A stretch of 64,000 nucleotides of DNA from Shewanella seohaensis (GCF_025449215.1 NZ_CP104900.1:3224001-3288000), one strand, 5' to 3'. Shown: positions 1 to 10,345, counted from the stretch's first letter. Program-made: numbers and translations. Notes: generated by a model from the letters alone, not told the origin.

Positions 1-626
1 AGCAGCTGCGCAAGCGCGCCCGCCGCCATAGGACCACGCCATACTGCGGCTTCATCTCCACTTAACATAAAACCAATTGATTGAGCGGCAATCCCATGGG
101 CACTGGCGGCGCTCATGTGTTTACCATCGAGGGAAACGGGTCTGAAATTGGGGATCCCGAGCATTAATGGGACGGAAGGACCATAAATATCGGCATCTAA
201 AATACCGACCTGGGCACCTTCTGCTGCCAGAGCTAAGGCAAGGTTAACCGCTGTAGTCGATTTACCCACACCGCCTTTGCCAGACGCGACCGCAATCACT
301 TGCTTCACATTGGCAATCGGTGCAATAGAGGCAATCGCCGAATACACTTTTGGTTGGAAATCGATTTCGCACTCAACTTCGTCGATGGCATCCAGCACCG
401 CGAGTTTGTTGGTGATTGCCATGACAGTATCACGATATTGCGTCATGCAAGGGTATGGATAGACTAAGCCAAGCTGCAAACGCTTACCTTCAATCGCCAA
501 TTTATTCACGCATCCTGCGCTCACTAACCCCTTCGCTAAATACGGGTCGATATATGCATCGAGAATGGCCAGAACGGGCCCGAGAAGATCGTCACTTAAA
601 CGATAATCAGTTTGAGTTGAAGACAA
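1..626 (-). CDS. apbC: Mrp/ApbC-family Fe-S cluster carrier ATPase (3' part outside window)
   Basis: The reading frame enters from the left edge and is open through the whole stretch; only about the first 208 codons are present. It encodes an Mrp/ApbC/NBP35 P-loop ATPase, a cytosolic scaffold or carrier that transfers iron-sulfur clusters to apo-proteins. A MIP18/DUF59-like N-terminal region (about residues 5-95) is followed by the deviant Walker A motif GKGGVGKS near residue 117 and the switch motif DADIYGPS. I chose a TTG start because it gives the family-typical N-terminus and has a G-rich ribosome binding site (GGGGGT) just upstream; no in-frame ATG lies near. It is divergent from metG, an arrangement also seen in E. 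coli (mrp/metG). Function is inferred from family membership. Confidence 0.9.
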   Translation of the reverse strand, partial: MSSTQTDYRLSDDLLGPVLAILDAYIDPYLAKGLVSAGCVNKLAIEGKRLQLGLVYPYPCMTQYRDTVMAITNKLAVLDAIDEVECEIDFQPKVYSAIASIAPIANVKQVIAVASGKGGVGKSTTAVNLALALAAEGAQVGILDADIYGPSVPLMLGIPNFRPVSLDGKHMSAASAHGIAAQSIGFMLSGDEAAVWRGPMAAGALAQL

Positions 627-786
627 AAGAATTACCCCCACCAATAAATTTGCCCAAGTGTACCAGATAATGACAAAAACATTAGCGCAGATTTAACCCA
701 ATCGACTCAGGTTTTGATGAAAATCATCCTGTAATCGGTTAGTATCTCTACCATTATTTTTGGCCCACCACGATATTTGAGACAAG

Positions 787-2817
787 ATGGCAACTTCACA
801 ACGTAAAATTCTCGTGACCAGCGCACTTCCCTACGCGAACGGACCGATTCATTTAGGTCACATGCTGGAATACATCCAGACGGATATCTGGTCCCGTTAT
901 CAAAAGCTTCGTGGACATGAGTGCCACTATATTTGTGCCGATGACGCCCACGGCACACCGATTATGCTTAAGGCGCAGCAATTAGGCATGGCGCCTGAAG
1001 AAATGATCGCGCAAGTCAACAAAGAGCATCAGCAGGATTTCGCCGATTTTAATATCGCCTTCGATAATTATCACAGCACCCACAGTGAAGAAAACCGCGT
1101 GCTGGCGAGCGATATTTACTTAAAACTGCGTGCTAACGGCTATATCAAGAGCAAGAGCATTTCGCAATTATTTGACCCTGAAAAGTCGATGTTCCTGCCA
1201 GACCGCTTCGTAAAAGGCACCTGCCCTAAGTGTAAATCACCGGATCAATACGGCGACAACTGCGATGCCTGCGGCGCAACTTACAGCCCAACTGAGCTGA
1301 TTAACCCTAAGTCGGCCGTCTCTGGCGCAACGCCAGTGATGAAGGACACTGAGCACTTCTTCTTCGATTTACCCGCCTTCGAAGACATGCTCAAAGAGTG
1401 GACTCGCTCGGGTGCACTGCAAACCGAAATGGCCAACAAGCTCGATGAATGGTTCGAACAGGGTCTGCAGCAATGGGACATCACCCGTGATGCGCCTTAC
1501 TTTGGTTTTGAGATCCCAGATGCTCCAGGCAAATACTTCTACGTGTGGTTAGATGCGCCTATCGGCTACATGGGCTCATTCAAAAACCTCTGTGACAAAC
1601 GCCCAGAGCTGAGTTTTGACGAATTTTGGGCCAAGGATTCTAAGGCCGAAGTTTACCACTTTATCGGTAAAGATATCGTTTACTTCCACAGCCTATTCTG
1701 GCCGGCCATGCTCCATGGCTCAGGCTACCGTCAACCTAACAGTGTCTACGCCCACGGTTATGTGACAGTGAACGGCGCTAAGATGTCTAAATCTAAGGGT
1801 ACCTTTATTAAGGCGCGCACCTATTTAGACCACTTAGATCCTGAATACTTACGCTACTACTACGCCGCCAAGCTGAGCAGCCGTATCGACGATCTCGACC
1901 TGAATTTAGAAGACTTCGTTCAGCGCGTAAACTCAGACTTAGTGGGCAAACTCGTTAACCTAGCGTCTCGTACTGCAGGCTTTATCACTAAGCGTTTCGA
2001 TGGCAAGTTGGCCAAGATAGCCGACACCACGCTCACGGATGCGTTTTTAGCTAAGCAAGAGCAAATCGCCGAGTTTTATGAAACCCGCGAATACGGTAAA
2101 GCGATGCGCGAAATCATGGCACTGGCCGATATCGCCAACGGTTTTGTCGCCGATGCGGCGCCTTGGCAGTTAGTGAAGCAAGACGATCAACAGGAAGCCG
2201 CGCACCAAGTGTGCTCGAACGCCCTGAACCTGTTCCGTATTCTGGTCACTTACTTAAAACCTGTGTTGCCACGTTTAGCGCTGGATGTTGAAGCCTTCTT
2301 CCAACAGACTTTAACTTGGGATAGCTTAGGCCAAGATATGGCAGGACACGAAATTGCACCATTCAAAGCCATGATGCAACGTGTTGAATTAGACAAGGTT
2401 AACGCTATGGTTGCCGACTCTAAAGAAAACCTGCAAGCCACGAGCGAGCCTGAAGCGCCTAAGGGCCCATTGGCGAGCGATCCGATTAGCGACACCATTA
2501 ACTATGAAGATTTCGCTAAAATCGATCTGCGTATTGCCCGTATTGTCAAAGCCGAGCATGTGGCCGAAGCCGACAAACTGTTAAAACTGCAATTGGATAT
2601 CGGCGGCGAAACCCGTCAGGTATTTGCAGGCATTAAATCGGCCTACTCGCCTGAGGATCTCGAAGGCAAGTTGACTGTGATGGTCGCCAACCTTGCGCCA
2701 CGTAAGATGCGTTTTGGCATGTCAGAAGGCATGGTACTGGCAGCAGGCCCTGGTGGTAGCGATTTGTGGATTCTAGAACCCCATGAAGGCGCACAACCTG
2801 GCATGCGTGTGAAGTAA
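787..2817 (+). CDS. metG: Methionyl-tRNA synthetase
   Basis: Class I aminoacyl-tRNA synthetase that charges tRNA-Met with methionine in the cytoplasm. At 676 residues it matches the long E. coli-type enzyme (677). The HIGH-type motif HLGH is at residues 22-25 and KMSKS near residue 332. A zinc knuckle with CPKC and CDAC pairs lies near residues 145-162. The C-terminal 110 residues (from about 565, [14 protein letters not shown]) form the EMAP/tRNA-binding dimerisation domain. The ATG start is preceded by a GAGACAAG ribosome binding site. The gene is divergent from apbC and followed by a strong hairpin terminator. No defects seen. Confidence 0.98.
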   Translation: MATSQRKILVTSALPYANGPIHLGHMLEYIQTDIWSRYQKLRGHECHYICADDAHGTPIMLKAQQLGMAPEEMIAQVNKEHQQDFADFNIAFDNYHSTHSEENRVLASDIYLKLRANGYIKSKSISQLFDPEKSMFLPDRFVKGTCPKCKSPDQYGDNCDACGATYSPTELINPKSAVSGATPVMKDTEHFFFDLPAFEDMLKEWTRSGALQTEMANKLDEWFEQGLQQWDITRDAPYFGFEIPDAPGKYFYVWLDAPIGYMGSFKNLCDKRPELSFDEFWAKDSKAEVYHFIGKDIVYFHSLFWPAMLHGSGYRQPNSVYAHGYVTVNGAKMSKSKGTFIKARTYLDHLDPEYLRYYYAAKLSSRIDDLDLNLEDFVQRVNSDLVGKLVNLASRTAGFITKRFDGKLAKIADTTLTDAFLAKQEQIAEFYETREYGKAMREIMALADIANGFVADAAPWQLVKQDDQQEAAHQVCSNALNLFRILVTYLKPVLPRLALDVEAFFQQTLTWDSLGQDMAGHEIAPFKAMMQRVELDKVNAMVADSKENLQATSEPEAPKGPLASDPISDTINYEDFAKIDLRIARIVKAEHVAEADKLLKLQLDIGGETRQVFAGIKSAYSPEDLEGKLTVMVANLAPRKMRFGMSEGMVLAAGPGGSDLWILEPHEGAQPGMRVK

Positions 2818-2853
2818 AACACAGAGCACGACTCAAGCTACTGCTAAACCGAC

Positions 2854-2880
2854 ATAAGGCCGCATTAAATGCGGCCTTAT
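2854..2880 (+). terminator. Intrinsic terminator of metG
   Basis: A perfect 12-bp inverted repeat (ATAAGGCCGCAT / ATGCGGCCTTAT) with a TAA loop starts 37 bases after the metG stop and is followed by TTATT. The stem and U-rich tail fit a Rho-independent terminator. Confidence 0.85.
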
Positions 2881-3038
2881 TTATTGGTAAAAACATCCCT
2901 TTACGCTTTTTCTGGGAGCCTAGCCGAATGCGCTCTCGACAAGCGGCTTACAGTGGGACACTATCGCGCCTGTGGCTAAGCGTTAATCGCGAGGCCGCAA
3001 TCACTAAGCTGTCCTGGCTGAGCTGTAATCGTTGTTGG

Positions 3039-3092
3039 AATAGCTGTTGTAATAGCTGTTGTAATAGCTGTTGTAATAGCTGTTGTAATAGC
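3039..3092 (+). repeat. Tandem 12-bp repeat (AATAGCTGTTGT) x 4.5
   Basis: Four perfect consecutive copies of AATAGCTGTTGT and a half copy lie 52-105 bases upstream of the start of the AEC-family carrier gene. They are between the metG terminator and the ribosome binding site of the carrier. Upstream ATG-initiated frames can read through the repeat as CNSC units, but the good ribosome binding site is downstream, so the repeat is most likely non-coding. The rest of the 2818-3143 gap shows only the metG terminator. Confidence 0.9.
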
Positions 3093-3143
3093 CAAGCCGC
3101 ACTGTGTCGCGGCAACGCACTATGGAATTTTCGAGGAGAAGTT

Positions 3144-4099
3144 ATGGGCAATATCATTGAGCAGTTGTTGTTTTCTGCTTCAATAACCGGTCCCATCTGT
3201 TTAATGTTAGCCTTAGGCGTGATGCTTAAACGCACCCAGGTGATTGATGAGCACTTTATTGATGTCGCCTCTAAGCTGGTTTTTAATGTCACCCTGCCCG
3301 CGCTGTTGTTTCTCAGCATCATTAGCTCGCACCACGATCTTGCCGCCAGTGCGCCGTTAATCGGTTATGGCTTATTAGCCAACTTACTGTTTTTTATTCT
3401 CTCGACCTACGCGACGAAACGATTTTTCCCCGAGCCGAAGGATCAAGGCATCATCATTCAAGGGGGATTTAGAGCCAATACCGCCATTATCGGCCTAGCC
3501 TATGTCTCTAATGCCTATGGCGAATCGGGTGTTGCTTTAGCAGCCGTTTATGTGGCATCCATGACACTGCTCTACAATATCCAAGCCGTGATTTGTTTAA
3601 GCCCGCGGGGAGAAGAATCGAGCCGCCGCGCCTTTGCGGTGATCATTAAAACCATCACCAAAAACCCGCTGATCATTGCCATTATGCTCGGCATGCTGTT
3701 TTATCTGCTGGCGATCCCCGTACCTAAAATGGTTCTAGACGCTGGACAATACTTTGCCAATATGACGCTCCCTTTAGCACTGCTGTGTACTGGCGGCTCA
3801 CTGGATATTGGCTCGCTCAGACATGAAAAGTATTCCACTTGGTTCTCGACCGCCTTAAAACTGATCTTTGCGCCACTGTTCATCACCCTAGGAGCCTTGA
3901 TACTTGGCTATCGCGGTGTGGAACTGGCCTTAGTGTTTTTAATGAGCGCCGCGCCCACGGCGGCCGCAAGTTATGTGATGGCGCGGGCCATGGGGGAAAT
4001 GCCACCCTAGCCGCCAATATTATCGCCCTCACCACAGTTTGCTCACTGCTCACCTGCACCTTAGGCATTTTTATCCTATCGACCCTAGGACTTATTTAA
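3144..4099 (+). pseudogene. Auxin efflux carrier (AEC)-family transporter, frameshifted near the 3' end
   Basis: Encodes an inner-membrane AEC-family permease with about ten hydrophobic segments; substrates of bacterial members are mostly unknown (organic acids, amino acids). Start ATG 3144 has a GAGGAG ribosome binding site six bases upstream; in-frame upstream codons run through the tandem repeat and are rejected. The frame stops early at 4008-4010 after MARAMG. One extra G in the G5 run at 3992-3996 would restore GGNATLAANIIALT and continue to the stop at 4097-4099, giving 318 residues, the normal family size. As it stands the last transmembrane helix is lost. Real mutation or base-calling error cannot be told from sequence alone. 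Confidence 0.8.
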
Positions 4100-4167
4100 A
4101 CTGTGGCTTATTCAAACTTAGGCTGACTGAAACTTAGGGAAAATTTACATAAGACAAAGGCAACACA

Positions 4168-4920
4168 TTAGACAGGGTTAGCGATATCCACAAAATGGTG
4201 CACTAAATTAAACTCGCGGGCGAGATGACGCCCCAGCGCCTCAATGCCAAAACGCTCGGTTGCATGGTGACCCGCAGCATAATAGTGAATCCCCTGCTCC
4301 ACTGCGCTGTGGAACGTCCGCTCGGACACTTCGCCACTGATGAACGCATCGACCCCAAGGCTTGCGGCAATATCGATATAATCCTGAGCGCCACCGGTAC
4401 ACCAAGCTAAGTGCTGGATTTCATCCGAACTTTCACCAATATGCAGTGGCGTTCTGCCAAGTACATCACCTAAGGTCGCGGCAAATTCACTGGCACTGAC
4501 GGGTAAATCCAGTTTGCCGCGCCACACGAGTCCCTGCGCCACATCTTCAACCGCTTCGGCATCGAGCATCCCAAGTTTACGGCCGAGTGTGGCATTGTTT
4601 CCCAACATAGGGTGAGCATCTAGGGGCAAGTGATAGCCAAACAGGTTGATATCATGGGCGAGTAAGGCTTTGATCCGCCGCTGCTTCATGCCGGTGATCA
4701 CCTCAGGTTCACTCTTCCAGAAAAAGCCATGGTGAACCAAAATCGCATCGGCTTTGAGGCGAATCGCTTCATCAATTAACGCTTGGCACGCCGTCACACC
4801 TGTCACTATGGTGCAGATCTCAGCTTTCCCTTCAACCTGTAACCCATTCGGGGCGTAATCTTTAAAGGCCGATACGCGCAAAAAATCGGCTAAATATTGG
4901 GTTAGTTCTGTCCGTGTCAT
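4168..4920 (-). CDS. Nif3-like dinuclear metal centre hexameric protein (YbgI family)
   Basis: A 250-residue NIF3/DUF34-family protein, close to E. coli YbgI (247 residues), which forms a toroidal hexamer with a dinuclear metal site. Proposed activities include GTP cyclohydrolase I-like or metal-handling roles, but the physiological function is unsettled. Visible metal ligands are the HH pair of ADAILVHHGFFW (about residue 63), the DAHP of PLDAHPMLGNN, and the C-terminal AGHHATERFG segment, all standard for the family. ATG start. Convergent with the AEC carrier gene and in the same direction as the glycine-zipper gene upstream of it. Confidence 0.92.
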   Translation of the reverse strand: MTRTELTQYLADFLRVSAFKDYAPNGLQVEGKAEICTIVTGVTACQALIDEAIRLKADAILVHHGFFWKSEPEVITGMKQRRIKALLAHDINLFGYHLPLDAHPMLGNNATLGRKLGMLDAEAVEDVAQGLVWRGKLDLPVSASEFAATLGDVLGRTPLHIGESSDEIQHLAWCTGGAQDYIDIAASLGVDAFISGEVSERTFHSAVEQGIHYYAAGHHATERFGIEALGRHLAREFNLVHHFVDIANPV

Positions 4921-4980
4921 TCCATCACCGTTTACACTTTTTTATTGATTATAGGCAGTTACGCTTAAGTTCGTACTGTA

Positions 4981-5451
4981 TCACATGGCTAAATCAACGC
5001 GAACCCCACCTTGCAGGTACACCACACGTACCCTATCCCCCGCATTGAACACCATGCCGGGATCATAATCTTGGATCACCATGACTTGCGTGCCATCTTC
5101 CTGAGTGATCATCAGCTCCACTAGCTTAAGTGATTGTACCGTAGTGCCACTGCCATAACGATTGCCAACACCAGCACCAATCAAGGCCCCCAATACGGTC
5201 GCGATATCTTGGCCTGAACCACCACCAAATTGATGACCAATCACCCCGCCCGCTAAGGCGCCGCCAAAGGTTTTCCAACCTTGGTTTCTGTCTTCAATCA
5301 ATTGGGTTTCGGTGATATTGCGTACAGAGTTGATATCGCCATAGAGGACTTTTTCGACCGGCACAGCCTGATTACGATCGTAGCCTGCTTGCACGGGAGA
5401 AATCACTAAAGCACAAATAAACATAAAGCTCGCTAGTGTAGGTTTCCACAT
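4981..5451 (-). CDS. Glycine-zipper 2TM (SlyB/17-kDa antigen-like) envelope protein
   Basis: A 156-residue exported protein. The N-terminus is a signal peptide (hydrophobic core LASFMFICALVIS, likely cleavage after VQA near residue 22); there is no lipobox cysteine. Residues about 62-100 hold a glycine-zipper pair (GGALAGGVIGHQFGGG and GALIGAGVGNRYG), typical of the 17-kDa surface antigen/SlyB superfamily. The C-terminal third resembles the beta-rich tail of that family. Likely role in outer-membrane integrity, inferred from family only. Divergent from aat with 54 bases between. Confidence 0.8.
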   Translation of the reverse strand: MWKPTLASFMFICALVISPVQAGYDRNQAVPVEKVLYGDINSVRNITETQLIEDRNQGWKTFGGALAGGVIGHQFGGGSGQDIATVLGALIGAGVGNRYGSGTTVQSLKLVELMITQEDGTQVMVIQDYDPGMVFNAGDRVRVVYLQGGVRVDLAM

Positions 5452-5505
5452 ATCCGAATTTCCGCTAACTTAATATAAGGGTCTATTACTGAATCATACG
5501 CAATT

Positions 5506-6215
5506 GTGAACTCACTGTCTTTTCTGAATCACGAATTTGAAGCTTTTCCTTCACCCGAACTCGCCCTAACCGATCCAAACGGCTTATTGGCGATAGGCGG
5601 CGATCTTCGCCCTGAACGTTTATTAACCGCCTATTATCATGGCATTTTTCCTTGGTTTAACGCCGACGATCCCATCTTATGGTGGTCACCCGACCCCCGC
5701 GCCATTTTTATTCCTGGCCAAGTGAATATCAGCACCAGTCTACGCAAATATTTAAAAAACAGCCCTGGCGATTCACCATCAACCATGCCTTTACCGATGT
5801 GATGGCGGGCTGCGCTCAACCTCGGCGGAAACAAGCCGGCACTTGGATAACCCATGAAATTCAAATGGCTTACCGCGAGTTACATCATAATGGCCATGCC
5901 CATTCCATCGAAGTCTGGCACGGCGAGCGATTAATTGGCGGGCTTTATGGCCTTGCTATCGGCCAAGTCTTTTGTGGGGAATCCATGTTCCACCGCGAAA
6001 CCAACGCGTCAAAGGCGGCCATGGCAGTGCTACAACAGCATCTCATCACAATGAATTTTAAATTGATTGACGCACAGGTGATGAATCCCCACCTTGAGAG
6101 CTTGGGGGCCAAGCCAGTCAAACGCGCTGATTTTATTCAACTTTTGACTCGGTTTAGGGATAAGCCCGTCAACCCAGCGGCTTGGATACCGAGTGAGGTC
6201 ACTCTTGAACTCTAA
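5506..6215 (+). pseudogene. aat: Leucyl/phenylalanyl-tRNA-protein transferase, interrupted by a one-base frameshift in an A run
   Basis: Aat adds Leu or Phe to proteins with N-terminal Arg or Lys, creating degrons for ClpS/ClpAP. Residues 1-84 (including [17 protein letters not shown] and WWSPDPRA) are in the first frame. After ...LRKYLK the family sequence [11 protein letters not shown] continues in the -1 frame through [20 protein letters not shown] and FCGESMF to the stop at 6213-6215. Adding one A to the A6 run (5754-5759) gives a 236-residue protein, E. coli size (234). The run followed by C forms A AAA AAC in phase, a classical -1 slippery heptamer, so some full-length product is conceivable. 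GTG start with a weak ribosome binding site. It overlaps bpt. Confidence 0.88.
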
Positions 6216-6921
6216 CGCGAGTAACACGCCCATCGCCATTGGGATCAGCCAAATCTTCCCCTGCAGTTATCTTGATGGACAGCAGGAACAACTGTTGGTG
6301 ATCCAAGAGGAAACCCTCGACCCCATTTTATTTGATCGCCTATTAGCCATAGGTTTTCGCCGCAGTGGCAGCGCCATTTATAAACCACGCTGTCCTCGTT
6401 GCAGTGCCTGTCAGCCGATTCGTCTGCCGATTAATGAATTCATGCCTTCTAAACGGCAAAAACGCACTTTAGCCCATAACCGCGATTTAACTTGGCGTAT
6501 TACCTCAGAGCATACCGAGGCTCAATACGCCCTGTATGAAAAATACATTCGTGAGCGCCACTTCGATGGCCCCATGTTTCCCCCGAGTAAGTCGCAGTAT
6601 GAGCAGTTCTTATTTTGCCATTGGCTACCGCCAACCTTTATCGAAGTCTATGATGGAAATCGACTTTTAGCGGTGGCCGTGACAGATACGCTCCCCAATA
6701 GTTTATCGGCTATTTACAGTTATTTTGACCCCGATGAAGAACGCCGCTCCCTTGGCTCACTGCTCATTTTACTCCAGTGCCGCTTAGCAAAATTACAGTA
6801 TAAAGAATTTCTTTATCTCGGGTATCAAATTGATGCAAATCGAAAAATGTCCTACAAGCGCTTATACCGCCCTTATCAGATTTTAACCCCTCAAGGCTGG
6901 GAGTATTCCCAAGTTTGCTAG
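6205..6921 (+). CDS. bpt: Aspartate/glutamate leucyltransferase (Bpt/ATE family)
   Basis: Bacterial protein transferase that attaches leucine from Leu-tRNA to proteins with N-terminal Asp or Glu, feeding the N-degron pathway. The cysteine cluster [12 protein letters not shown] near residue 55 and the later segments [13 protein letters not shown] and [14 protein letters not shown] are typical of the ATE fold. I chose the TTG at 6205 because a GAGG ribosome binding site lies six bases upstream; the in-frame GTG at 6193 has none. The start lies inside the end of aat, so the two are probably translationally coupled. Length 238 residues is normal. Confidence 0.9.
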   Translation: MNSNASNTPIAIGISQIFPCSYLDGQQEQLLVIQEETLDPILFDRLLAIGFRRSGSAIYKPRCPRCSACQPIRLPINEFMPSKRQKRTLAHNRDLTWRITSEHTEAQYALYEKYIRERHFDGPMFPPSKSQYEQFLFCHWLPPTFIEVYDGNRLLAVAVTDTLPNSLSAIYSYFDPDEERRSLGSLLILLQCRLAKLQYKEFLYLGYQIDANRKMSYKRLYRPYQILTPQGWEYSQVC

Positions 6922-7000
6922 GCACTTCCCCTTTACAGCAAGGTGAATTTGCGGCATGATACGCCCGTTTTTTATATTCGAAGGCTAATGGGATAACTAA

Positions 7001-7222
<222 letters not shown>

Positions 7223-7238
7223 TAGTAACCCTTAGTTG

Positions 7239-7265
7239 AAAAACCCGGCGAGGCCGGGTTTTTTT
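7239..7265 (+). terminator. infA terminator
   Basis: GC-rich hairpin AAACCCGGC / GCCGGGTTT with a short GAG-type loop and seven T residues, beginning 17 bases after the infA stop. Confidence 0.88.
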
Positions 7266-7281
7266 GTTGGCGAAAGATCAG

Positions 7282-7309
7282 AAAAATGGCTGCAATTGCA
7301 GCCATTTTT
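7282..7309 (-). terminator. Bidirectional hairpin between infA and clpA
   Basis: Perfect 12-bp inverted repeat AAAAATGGCTGC / GCAGCCATTTTT with an AATT loop, lying just beyond the clpA stop. The symmetric A and T tracts let it end transcription from either side; it probably serves clpA. Confidence 0.8.
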
Positions 7310-7326
7310 ATTGGGTTTCAAAGCAT

Positions 7327-9594
7327 TTACGCTTTGCTGGTACTCTTCTCATGCCGTTCGGTATGAATGACGATTTCCCCTTCCTTCGCATCGACATGGG
7401 CAATACCGCCATGTTCTAACGCACCGAAGAGGATCTCATCCGCTAACGGACGTTTAATCAGCTCAGTCACCACACGGGCCATTGGCCGCGCGCCCATGCT
7501 CTTATCATAGCCTTTCTCGGCGAGTAAGGTTCTGGCTTCATCGCTGACTTCCAGCACCACATGTTTCGCATCCAGTTGTGCCTGCAATTCCACCAAGAAT
7601 TTATCCACCACTTTGGCAATGATGGTCATGTCTAAATGGTTGAACCAAATGATGGAATCTAAGCGGTTACGAAACTCTGGTGAAAAGACCCGGTTGATTT
7701 CCGACAGGGCATCTTGGGTATGATCCTGCTGAGTAAAACCAATGGACTTACGGATCGTTTCCTGAACACCTGCGTTTGTCGTCATCACTAAGGTGACATG
7801 CCTAAAGTCCGCCTTGCGACCGTTGTTATCGGTCAAGGTGCCGTTATCCATGACTTGCAGCAATAAGTTATACACATCAGGGTGAGCCTTCTCAATTTCA
7901 TCGAGCAGCACCACGCAATGAGGGTTCTTAATCACAGCATCGGTCAGTAAACCACCTTGGTCGTAGCCCACATAACCTGGAGGCGCACCAATTAAGCGAG
8001 AAACCGTATGGCTTTCCATGTACTCAGACATATCAAAGCGCACCAGCTTCATCCCTAGGCAACTGGCTAACTGGTTGGTGACTTCTGTCTTACCAACCCC
8101 AGTTGGGCCCGCAAATAAGAAGCTACCCACAGGCTTTTTATCCGTACCTAACCCACTACGTGATAATCGAATCGCCGAGCTTAAGGATTCAATCGCCTTA
8201 TCTTGACCAAAGACCACCATCTTGAGATTGCGCTCAAGATTACGCAGTAAGTCTTTATCGGTGGCAGAGACAGACTTTTCAGGGATCCGAGCAATCTTAG
8301 CCACTATGGTTTCAATCTCGGCCTGACCGATGGTTTTCTTACGTTTGCTCTGTGGCAACATGGCCATGCGCGCACCCGCCTCATCGATCACATCGATGGC
8401 TTTATCGGGTAAATGCCGGTCATTAATGTGTTTTGCCGACAGCTCAGCAGCGCTATTAATCGCCGCTTGGGTATAACGCACTCCATGGTACTCTTCGTAC
8501 TTAGCCTTAAGCCCCATGAGAATTTTTGTGGTTTCGGCCACTGAAGGTTCATTGATATCGACCTTCTGGAAACGACGCGCCAGTGCACGGTCCTTCTCAA
8601 AAATGCTTTGATATTCCTGGAAGGTGGTCGACCCCATGCAACGCAAGTTACCGCTCGATAATAACGGCTTAAGCAGGTTCGATGCATCCATCACTCCGCC
8701 CGATGCGGCGCCCGCACCAATGATGGTGTGAATTTCATCGATAAATAAAATGGCGTGCTTATCGGCGCTAAGTTCCTTAAGCAGACTCTTGAAACGTTTT
8801 TCAAAATCGCCACGGTATTTAGTGCCAGCAAGCAAGGAGCCTAAGTCGAGGGAATAAACTGTCGCCTGCGACATCACCTCAGGCACTTGATTATTGACGA
8901 TTCGATAGGCTAAGCCTTCAGCAATCGCAGTTTTACCCACGCCAGCCTCACCCACTAAGAGCGGGTTATTTTTACGGCGACGGCATAGGGTTTGAATTGC
9001 CCGTTCAATTTCTTGATCGCGGCCGATGAGTGGGTCGATAATCCCTTGTTTTGCAAGCTGGTTTAGATTGCTCGCAAACTGCGACAACATGCTACGCTCT
9101 TCACCCGCTTCGGTTTGATCTTCGATGCGTTCGTGATCTTGATGGGCGTCGCTGTCCTCATTTTTTGAAAAGCCATGGGAAATATAGTTCACCACATCTA
9201 AACGACTGATGTCGCTGCGACGCAGCAGATACACAGCTTGGGATTCCTGCTCGCTAAAAATAGCCACCAGCACATTGGCGCCGGTGACTTCATTGCGACC
9301 AGAAGACTGCACATGAAAAACCGCGCGCTGCAGCACCCGCTGAAACCCAAGCGTGGGTTGGGTTTCTCTATCATCATCCATATCCGCAATGATTGGGGTG
9401 GTTTGTTGGATAAAGCTTGCTACTTCATCTCTGAGTTTATCTAAATTCGCTCCACAGGCGATTAGCGCTTCTTGAGCCGCAGGGTTGTCTATCAGAGCCA
9501 ATAGCAGATGCTCTACGGTCATGTATTCGTGCCGCGCGTCTCTGGCTTGCTGAAACGCCAGATTCAAGGTGACCTCTAAATCTTTATTTAACAT
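7327..9594 (-). CDS. clpA: ATP-dependent Clp protease ATP-binding subunit ClpA
   Basis: HSP100 unfoldase that delivers substrates to ClpP, with ClpS as adaptor. The 755-residue protein has the repeated Clp-N domain (about residues 1-140) and two AAA+ modules: Walker A GEAGVGKT at about 215-222 with Walker B ILFIDEIH, and Walker A GPTGVGKT near 495 with Walker B VVLLDEIEKAH. The C-terminal domain carries the IGF-type ClpP loop (KSIGFTQ). The start MLNKDLEVTL at 9594 has a GGGGGTG ribosome binding site; the in-frame start 21 bases upstream is not favoured. It follows clpS by 42 bases in the same operon. Confidence 0.97.
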   Translation of the reverse strand: MLNKDLEVTLNLAFQQARDARHEYMTVEHLLLALIDNPAAQEALIACGANLDKLRDEVASFIQQTTPIIADMDDDRETQPTLGFQRVLQRAVFHVQSSGRNEVTGANVLVAIFSEQESQAVYLLRRSDISRLDVVNYISHGFSKNEDSDAHQDHERIEDQTEAGEERSMLSQFASNLNQLAKQGIIDPLIGRDQEIERAIQTLCRRRKNNPLLVGEAGVGKTAIAEGLAYRIVNNQVPEVMSQATVYSLDLGSLLAGTKYRGDFEKRFKSLLKELSADKHAILFIDEIHTIIGAGAASGGVMDASNLLKPLLSSGNLRCMGSTTFQEYQSIFEKDRALARRFQKVDINEPSVAETTKILMGLKAKYEEYHGVRYTQAAINSAAELSAKHINDRHLPDKAIDVIDEAGARMAMLPQSKRKKTIGQAEIETIVAKIARIPEKSVSATDKDLLRNLERNLKMVVFGQDKAIESLSSAIRLSRSGLGTDKKPVGSFLFAGPTGVGKTEVTNQLASCLGMKLVRFDMSEYMESHTVSRLIGAPPGYVGYDQGGLLTDAVIKNPHCVVLLDEIEKAHPDVYNLLLQVMDNGTLTDNNGRKADFRHVTLVMTTNAGVQETIRKSIGFTQQDHTQDALSEINRVFSPEFRNRLDSIIWFNHLDMTIIAKVVDKFLVELQAQLDAKHVVLEVSDEARTLLAEKGYDKSMGARPMARVVTELIKRPLADEILFGALEHGGIAHVDAKEGEIVIHTERHEKSTSKA

Positions 9595-9636
9595 AAGCAC
9601 CCCCAAAATTAACAACTGACAACAGAGTAAGCGCTG

Positions 9637-9945
9637 TTAAGCCTTCTCTAATGAACACAGTAACGGATGTTGGTTTTGTCTTGCAAACTGATTTACTTGT
9701 ATCACCTTAGTTTCTGCAATGCCGTAGGGGAAAATCCCGCAAATTCCCTTACCCTGATGATGAATAGTCAACATGATATCTGTGGCTTCCTGCTCATTCT
9801 TGCGAAAGAAGATTTGCAGCACTTCGATCACAAAATCCATTGGAGTGTAATCGTCATTATTGAGGATCACCTTATACATCGAAGGTGGCATTAACTCAGA
9901 TTCCACACGCTCTTCAACGTGTTCTATGTTTCCTGTCTTACCCAT
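9637..9945 (-). CDS. clpS: ATP-dependent Clp protease adaptor ClpS
   Basis: A 102-residue N-degron recognin that binds Leu/Phe/Trp/Tyr N-termini and docks on the ClpA N domain. The core [20 protein letters not shown] and the downstream [13 protein letters not shown] segment contain the hydrophobic-pocket residues of the family. It is the promoter-proximal gene of clpS-clpA and is divergent from cspD, as in E. coli. With aat and bpt nearby, the window holds the enzymes that make and recognise secondary N-degrons. Confidence 0.97.
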   Translation of the reverse strand: MGKTGNIEHVEERVESELMPPSMYKVILNNDDYTPMDFVIEVLQIFFRKNEQEATDIMLTIHHQGKGICGIFPYGIAETKVIQVNQFARQNQHPLLCSLEKA

Positions 9946-10138
9946 TTTTTAATACTAGCCTCTCGTGTTGGCCTCTTCCAATTGCTATCTTCAAATTAAT
10001 TAGTTGTTACCTCTTTGTTAATTTTAGCTTGACTTCCGCTTTTACTCCTTACATTCTGTAGCTCAGACGGTGAAACAATCCCGTCTATACAGGTTTTACT
10101 ATCTTACTGGTCAGTAAACAACAGAAGGAAGTGGAAGT

Positions 10139-10345
10139 ATGGCAAACGGAACTGTGAAATGGTTCAACAACGCCAAAGGATTCGGGTTTATCTGCCCTGA
10201 TCAAGGTGGTGAAGACGTTTTCGCACACTATTCTACCATTGAAATGGAAGGCTATCGAACTCTAAAAGCAGGCCAATCAGTCCAATTCGAGGTGGAACAG
10301 GGGCCTAAAGGGATGCACGCGTCAGCCATTTCACCAACAAAATAA
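10139..10345 (+). CDS. cspD: Cold-shock-domain protein CspD-like
   Basis: A 68-residue single cold-shock domain. RNP1 (KGFGFIC) and RNP2 (DVFAHY) motifs are present near residues 14-32. Its position divergent from clpS-clpA matches E. coli cspD, a stationary-phase inhibitor of DNA replication initiation, and the motif KGFGFICP with an acidic DQGGED supports CspD over CspA. Ribosome binding site GAAGGAAG precedes the ATG. It is closed by a strong terminator. Confidence 0.92.
   Translation: MANGTVKWFNNAKGFGFICPDQGGEDVFAHYSTIEMEGYRTLKAGQSVQFEVEQGPKGMHASAISPTK

Noticed and set aside
2928..3143. Upstream in-frame extension of the AEC carrier reading through the tandem repeat (CNSC units)
   Set aside because: The extension is repeat-derived and Cys-rich, while ATG 3144 has a strong ribosome binding site and gives the family N-terminus.
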